Positions 57,733 to 64,000 of a stretch of DNA of 64,000 nt are shown in pieces (positions within the stretch are counted from its first letter, which is position 1; every line of letters begins with the position of its first letter). The stretch covers positions 1,302,001 to 1,366,000 of the forward strand of contig MQVO02000002.1 in assembly GCA_001986395.2 (NCBI GenBank), given 5' to 3'. The notes beneath the pieces were generated by a model. It saw nothing but the letters and a program-made list of their open reading frames with translations, did not search any database and was not told the origin of the DNA. Origin of the DNA: Irpex lacteus. Taxonomy: Eukaryota > Basidiomycota > Agaricomycetes > Polyporales > Irpicaceae. The position numbers and the translations under genes are program-made.

Positions 57733-59781
57733 TCACAAAAACTCCAAGAAGGAAACGGCCATGACGACCCCACACGCAGCGTACAACACCCCCCACGCCC
57801 TCCACACCATCCACTGCCCCCACTCGTCTGTGCCTGTGCCTCTCCTCCACCACCACTCCCACTCCCTCCTCCATTCCCTTTACCCCCATCCGTGGAATTC
57901 GTACCATTCTGAACAAGCCCAGCAGCAAACCCCGCATCCCCACACGGCTGGTCCCACAAAAAACTCGCATCACCCACAAACGCACTCCCCGCCTTCCCCT
58001 TCAGCCACTCCACATACGTTCCCTCAGGGTCCCCATACACGGAGGCGACGGCGGCGACGTCGGGGTAGAGTTCGGTTGGGTCTTCGGAGCCGGCGGGCTG
58101 GGCCATTGCGTAGAGGGCTGCGGATTGGATTGTTGCGTTGTGAGTTGTTGGGCGGTTCCAATATGAGGAGGGAGAAGAGGAGAGAGGGGAGGAGGAGAGG
58201 TAGGTTGCTATGCGTGCGTTTGTCTGTGAGGGGTGTATGAGTTGGTATTGGTATTGGTGTTTTGCGGAACGGTAAAGAACGTACGATCATAGCAGCGAGG
58301 TTATACGCGCGATAATGGTACGGCCGTGTGCGTATCGACTCCAAAGGCTATTCATAATTCCATTCCATTCCACACCGAGATGAGATTAAGATCGTCAACG
58401 ACAAAACTCCCCTCGAGGCAGTCATGCTTATATGCTTACCTGGTCGCCGTTAGCGGCGATCTGGCCCATATATATCCCGTCGAAATACTCGTCGAGAGTC
58501 TTCTGCGCGCCCGCCTTGTCGTCGACGAGCACCTGCAGCGCCGCGAGTTGGTTGTAGTAGAACGAGCCGTGGTTGCTGCAGCAGTAATAATCAGCGATCA
58601 TCTATCAGCACCATTTCGCTCCGACCAGCGAAATCGAAATAAAAGAAAGAGGAGAAAGGGGGAGAATGGGAGAAAGGGGAGAACTTGTACGCACTTGTTA
58701 GAGTTCTTCTCCTGAATCGCAATATTCGCCGTCTCAAGCCACTCTATATACCTCTTCACCCAGTCGGTAAACTGCCCATCGACGTCGCTCGTCCACTCGG
58801 GCGCGTTCCCGCCGCGCAGGATGAGCACCCCGCTCGTGAGTTTCGTCATTCCCTTCAGGTCCCTACATCCATCCACCCCGTCAGTCAACAACTCTCTATC
58901 TGATGAAGGAGAAGGAGAAGGCTTGGGAGCTCACAAGATACCAGTGTGCGTGCCCACCTGCCCATCCGCCCCCGGCCCCCTTTGCATCTGCGCGTAGTTG
59001 AGGTTCGGGTTCATATACGTATCTGCATCTAGGAACCACGCTTTTATCCATGTCGCTACGCGCGAGGAATAGGTGGATCGAGAGGAGTTGGTGGGGGATA
59101 TGCCCCAGGCGAGGGAGTTGAAGAGGACGGCGTTGGACATGCTGTCGAAGTCGCCGATGTTGTTGACGGTGCGTGCGTCCGGGTTGAATTGGCCGTCGCG
59201 CGGGTAGTAGGGGCATGTTGTCCATACTAAGAGTAGGAGGATGTAAGAAATGAGAGAGTAGGGATTAAAGGGTGAGGAGACAAGGATAGGGTGAGGTTGA
59301 GGACGCACTTTGTTGTGGTGTGAGCTCTGTGGTGTTCCCGACGCCTGTGCAGTTGGGCCACCAACTGGATCGAATAACATAACGATTGATATTTAGCTTG
59401 TGGCTAAGAAGTGGGGCGGAGGGGTATAAAATAACGCACTAGGGAGAGAAGCTCATATAGTCATGTTTGTCCCCAGAGGGCGCAAGGTACGGCTTGCTCG
59501 TCACGCCTACACAATCACCACACAAATCCTTCATCAACACCCACCAACTCACTAACAAATAAATAAATATGAATTGAGTACGCACTCCAGGGTCCACCGA
59601 CAGCCGAGTCCTCCGCCCACTGCCTGATGGTATTCTGCGCCGGGAGAGTAGTCTCGCTAAAGTTTCCCGCGAGGATGTAGTCTGGGTCGACGAAGTCGTT
59701 GGCGTAGTTGACGTATGCGTAGGTATGTGTGCTGCTTGCGATGACTGTAGCTAGGGTGAGTAGGTTGAAGAGAGCGGACAT
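57733..59781 (-). CDS. Secreted alginate-lyase-superfamily protein with C-terminal membrane helix
   Basis: About 480 residues in about nine exons. Signal peptide MSALFNLLTLATVIASSTHT; then VDPDYILAGNFSETTLPAQN, SKPYLAPSGDKHDYMSFSPY, WWPNCTGVGNTTELTPQQ, TTCPYYPRDGQFNPDARTVN, DFDSMSNAVLFNSLAWGI, NLNYAQMQRG, GTHTGIL, DLKGMTKLTSGVLILRGGN, NHGSFYYNQLAALQVLVDD and RTRPYHYRAYNLAAMI. These are the blocks of the alginate lyase (PF05426-type) alpha/alpha-toroid in fungi, where substrates are unproven. A last intron of 50 bp (57834-57883, gtaaag..cacag) leads to WRAWGVLYAACGVVMAVSFL and TGA 57733-57735, a plausible GPI-signal or membrane helix. Without it the frame runs on to 57696 in Gly/Cys-rich sequence. 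Confidence 0.82.
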
Positions 59782-60797
59782 GGTCGGATAGTGTTGGTGT
59801 TAGTGAGTGGATAGTCTGGCAGTGGGGGTAGTGGGCGAGGTCAGTACGCAGAAGGAAGAGGTGGTGGAGGGGACTCAGGGGAAGGGAGACGGCGACGGTA
59901 GCATGGTAAGAGAGAGCTGGGAGGTCGTCTAATACTTGTACGGTGCTGGGCGTGCGGTAACGGCCGACCGACCAAGACGAGAGTCTAGCGGAGGCGAAAT
60001 ACAGAGATCTCAGCGACTGCCAAGTTTTACTGTCCGGCTGCTGTCCTCGGCACCGCACCCCGATCGACTTCAAGTACTTAGTCGCATCTCACTGGAGCCT
60101 TAAGTTATCGCTTGCTCAGCTAGCTGTTCCTTCGCCGAAGAGTTAACTCTGAGCTATGCAGCACAGAGAGAGGAGGAAGAGGCGCGAACGCCAAGTCGGC
60201 GAGGTCAATGTTGTAAAACGTCCGAACATAGTACCGGCGGATATCACGATCTGGATTCTGTCACTGGCAGATCTAGAGGACGTGAGGGGAAAACGCTTGC
60301 CTGTTGTGCGGGGAAACAACGAGTGCTTACCATGCCTGTGTCACTGAAGTACTGAACTCGCTACCGATCATCCTCTCCTTCCATGAGAACTTGTGCAAAC
60401 CATCGTGTCTGTGTCCAGCGGTGCGATAAATATCCAGTGAAATACTTTATGAAGTGCGATCAATCATCATCCTGGCTCATCCACTTCAAGCAAGCCAGCG
60501 TTGAGTTGAACTAAGTAGATCGAGTCGAAGCAAAGGATAACAGACGTCGAACGCGACATGCTTCCTTTCCTTGCTTCTTCAGCTTCTCGTCAGTGTCGTA
60601 ACTGGTTCAGATCTCTAGATCGGTTCGCTTAGATCAACCACGGTCTCGTGATCAAATCGAACCACGTCGCGTCACAGGCGCCAAAGTCAAACTTGAGAGA
60701 GGACCACCACAGCTCGTCATCGCTCAACAGCGACCGACGCTCAAAAGGCAGCGATCAAAGGTTGAAAGTCAGCGTCGAGCAACTTACGAAGACAAAG
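59782..60797. other. Divergent intergenic region, no supported gene
   Basis: About 1 kb between two start codons facing away from each other, so it should contain both promoters. A 63-codon plus ORF (60156-60347) has no family. ACGCGA-like half-sites near 60551 and 60666 precede the FHA gene but are weak. Confidence 0.4.
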
Positions 60798-63700
60798 ATG
60801 GACTCCACAGAGGTCGGACGCTATGGCACTCTGCGCCTGATGAAACGGCTGGAACCACACAAAGTCGTCGCGTCGTACCCCATCGACGAAGAAGAGATTA
60901 CATTTGGGAGAGACCCGACGTGCAGCATCCGGCTCTACTACGACGCAGTCAGCGCACTCCACGCAAGGATCATCTTCCGCGACCGCAAAGTAAGCACTGT
61001 TATCTATCTCTTTCTAACCCTCGCCATTAACATGGATATCACAACGGCAGGCATTCCTCATCGTCCTCGGCACAAACGGTGTCATAGTCGACGGCTGCCC
61101 CGTCTTCCCCTCCACCACCACCTCCGGCTCACCAGTCACCGTCCCCCTCCCCAACAACTCCTCCATCGAGATCAACAAAAAGACCTTTACCTTCTCCTAC
61201 CCGCCCAAAGACCTCCGCCAGGCCCTCCTCGACACGCCCTCTCAGCCCACGCCAGATAAGAAGAGGCGACGACGCACCCTACGGATGTCGATGATCCAGA
61301 GCGCGCAGGTGTTCACGCCGAGGCCTAGTCAGGACCCGCGGGAGAACCTGCGTATCCTCAAGACACCTATCAAAACTCCGTTTGCTTCGCAGGCTAAAAC
61401 CCCTCATTTTGGTGGGAGAAGGAGAAGGGAGAGCTCCCCGCTGAAGAGGGGGACGTACCTCCCCCCACCGCCGGAGGAAGACAGCGACTCGGACGAACAG
61501 CCAGAAGCCGACATCGTACTCGTCGAGACGAACCACCCGAAGGTAGTCGAGGAGGACCGGGACCTCGTTATTTTGGAGCACGTTAACGTCGCTGTTCCCG
61601 AACCTGAACCCGAACCTGAACGTACGAAGCCGGTGGTACAGTTCCCGATACCGCAGATCGAGCAGCCGAGTGTGGTGCAGACTCCGCAGAGGAGGAGGAG
61701 AGTGGGGGGGAGGGCGTCGTTGCATCGGGCGGTGTTGATTCGGAGTGCGCAGAGGGCTGTTGGTGGGATGAGGGGTGAGATGGAAATGGAGGAGGAAGAG
61801 GAGGAGGAGGAGGCGGAAGAGGTGGAAGAGAGTATTGGGGCGTTGGAGGAGGTTGAGGAGGGTGAGGAGGAGGGGTATGATGATGAGGAGAATGTGGAAC
61901 AGGAGGGGAATGATGATAGGCCAGAAGGAGAGGAGGAAGAGCGAGAGGAAGAGCGAGAACAGAAGGAGGAAGAGGAGGTGCAGAGGAGCACACCGCTGAG
62001 CGGGTGGAGGAAGAGCCTCGGGTTCGTCACTGGGTGGGCACTGCGAAGTCCTGCGCCGCCCACAGCTGCACGGACACACGAAGAAGAATCTGAGCCCGAG
62101 CCTCGCGAAGAACACACGCTCTCCCCTGAACCGGACGTCGAAAACATGGACGTCGAATCCTCACATCCACCCTCACACTCCCAGTCAACGCTATCCCTCC
62201 CACACCGCACACCCCGCGCACCCTCCACCTCCAAATCCCCACGCCGCCAACACCCAACGCGCTTCATGACTCCCCAGGTCTCTCGCATCAGTAGTGCGGG
62301 AAGACAGAGGGGGAGAGTTGCGAGGTATAGCGTGGGTGGGTTTACGCCTGGTGGGATATACGGCTCTTCTTCTCTAGCTCCGGTGCAGGTGGGTGGGAGT
62401 GGGGGTGAAGGGATAAGGCAGAGCGGACCGAGGAGAGTGAGGGTCGTGGAGCCATGGAAGGTTGAGGATATTGTTATTCCTACCGCAGGTCCTGCTGCTG
62501 TGGAGGAAGAGCATGAAGAGGAGGAGTGGCAGGATGAAGATAATGATGAAGGACAAGATGGCGGGGAAGGGGAGGAGGAGAGGGAGGAGAGGGAAGAAGA
62601 GAGGGAGAGGTATGAGAGAGTTGGTAGCATCGGGATGAGCGTGAGCGTGAGCCCGTCGAAGAGGCCGGTTGTTAGTGACGCAGAGCGTAAGGTCAGTACT
62701 CACCCCACTCCCTTCCCCCGTCTCCCTCCCTACCCTCCTCCCCTTCTCCTACCCCATCTATGAATAGTACTCACGCTTGCATATGCAGGCAATCCTCGAA
62801 CGCAGACGCTCAGCCCTAACAGCCCCAGACACCTTCTTCGGGGGCCAAGTGCCGGGGTCGAGGAGGATGTCGTTGTTTCCGGCTACTTCGCCGCTCAAGC
62901 AGTCTCAGTCTCCTGCCAAATCGTCGATGTCTCCGTTTAAGGGTATGTCAGCTACGCCATTCAAGGGTATGTCGACGCCGGCGCGGAGGATACCTGCGCC
63001 CTCCTTCGCTGGTGTTGGTGTCGCAGAAGAAGAGGAGGAGGATGTGAACCCATTCGCACCTCCTGCCGAGTCGTCGTCTTCACATCCCGAACACCACCAA
63101 TACGAAGAGGACGACGAACTCGCACCACCAGAAGAGGAGGAGCAGGAAGAGAAGGAAGACACACAGGTCCTCCTTGCGCGTATGAAGCAGACTGTCGAGA
63201 ACGCGAAGCGGAGACAGAGTATGGGTGTCGGGAGGCCGTCTATTGGTGTGACTCCGAGGAAGACGAGTGAAAGTGGGAGTGGGAGAGGGTTCTCGTTGTT
63301 GGCGCCTGATGCGGGGGATGTGGATGTGCCTGTGCGGAAGATCGAAGTTGGCGAGGATGATGAAGAGGAGGACATTCAAGAGGAGGATAAGGAGAATCAT
63401 GATGATGGCCGGGTTGTTGTTGGTGAGGATGCCGATGTCGATGTCGAGATGGATGGTGGTGAAGAGCCTCTAGACGATCCCATACCCTCACAGGCGGTAG
63501 TCGACCAGCCCACACCGTCATTCAAAGGTGTCCGCGAACTCTTCGCGACGCGCCCCCAGCTCGAGACGCCGCGGATGGATGGCATGCGTGAGATGTTCCG
63601 CGCCGCTGATACGGAGCGGGTGCAGGCGACGCCTGCGTTTGAGGGGTTGGGCGAGATGTTGAGGACTCCTGTTGGATGGGCTCCGGAAGTTCGGGAGGAG

Positions 63701-64000
63701 GATCATGATGAACCGAGCGAGGTGGAGATGGAGACGTCCGATCACGCTGCTCAGCCTCAGAAGAAGGTGCCTCCTGCTTCAACGTCAACCGCAACGAAGG
63801 CCCCCGCGAGACGTGTACCAGTGGCGACGTCGAGACTCGCGACAGGCCCCGCACTCGCCAAGGCCCCGCTCAGACGACTTGGGGCTAGTACCGTGCCTAG
63901 GACTGTACTGGGCGGGTTGAGGATCACGCCTACGAATAGGACCGATCCTGGGAGTTCGACGTCTTCAACTGGGAGCGTTCAGGCTGGTGGGAGTGGTAGT
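60798..64000 (+). CDS. FHA-domain nuclear protein with Ki-67-like motifs, open at the window edge
   Basis: Exons 60798-60989, 61051-62691 and 62789 onwards, running past position 64000. The FHA domain is N-terminal: YGTLRLMKRLEPHKVVASYP, the phosphothreonine-binding GRDPTCSIRL and ALHARI (Gly-Arg, Ser and His positions), then LGTNGVIVDGCPV. A basic segment (DKKRRRRTLRMS), Glu-rich runs (61780-61990) and Ser/Pro-rich disorder follow. The third exon has short repeats: SPFKGMSATPFKGMSTP near 62930-62980, then FKGVRELFATRPQLETP (63521), MDGMREMFRA and FEGLGEMLRTP. The order FHA then acidic disorder then G-x-x-E-L/M-F-x-TP motifs recalls vertebrate Ki-67; yeast Tos4/Plm2 are an alternative comparison. 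The upstream in-frame codons are not used because the conserved start is MDSTEVGRYG. Confidence 0.8.
61775..61990 (+). repeat. GAG/GAA-rich low-complexity tract coding poly-glutamate
   Basis: About 200 bp of near-pure purine codons encode an acidic stretch (MEMEEEEEEEEAEEVEES and following). The antisense strand therefore looks like long Ser/Pro-rich ORFs (for example 61404-62630), which are artefacts of composition. Confidence 0.85.

Noticed and set aside
61404..62630. 408-codon minus-strand ORF, Ser-rich
   Set aside because: Mirror image of the purine-rich, Glu-coding exon of the FHA gene; composition artefact with no introns or motifs.

Overview
The window is a gene-dense piece of a basidiomycete nuclear genome, most likely an Agaricomycete wood or litter decayer. 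Evidence: genes carry many short introns (about 50-80 bp, GT..AG) found by splicing ORF fragments together; a fungal-type cellulose-binding module (CBM1) sits on a secreted protein; and there is a P450, an F-box protein and an Agaricomycete-type multi-helix membrane protein. No species is claimed. No rRNA, tRNA, transposon or CRISPR array could be supported.

Layout. 1-5.4 kb: a truncated ArfGAP (-) divergent from a small Pex39-like peroxisomal protein (+), an F-box protein (-), a tentative small spliced ORF (+) and a membrane protein (+). 5.4-11.1 kb: a P450 (-) divergent from the DNA-repair nuclease gene MRE11 (+). 11.9-16.9 kb: a large EF-hand/zinc-finger protein with a helical N-terminus (+). 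17.0-20.7 kb: a CBM1 secreted protein (-) and a secreted amidase (-). 21.8-27.1 kb: FAD synthase (+) and a SNF2-family ATPase (+). 27.5-32.2 kb: three tandem genes for a double beta-trefoil-like protein (+). 33.3-36.7 kb: an Est1/SMG7-type protein (+). 37.3-50.3 kb: one giant PH-domain protein of roughly 4,000 residues (+). 50.8-52.4 kb: a SWIB-domain Swp73/Rsc6-type remodeller subunit (+). 52.5-59.8 kb: three minus-strand genes, a LARGE-like glycosyltransferase, a medium-chain dehydrogenase/reductase and an alginate-lyase-fold protein. 60.8 kb to the end: an FHA-domain protein (+), open at the window edge.

The genes are mostly unrelated housekeeping and accessory functions; this is not a biosynthetic cluster. 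The extracellular set (CBM1 protein, amidase, alginate-lyase-fold enzyme) fits a saprotroph. The most distinctive points are the tandem trefoil triplet, the Pex39 candidate with its KPWE end on a tiny last exon, Ki-67-like motifs in the FHA protein, 60-bp repeats in the giant protein, and three apparent one-base homopolymer losses (P450, amidase, SNF2) that look more like assembly errors than gene death. Exon borders were placed by eye from splice consensus and reading-frame continuity.
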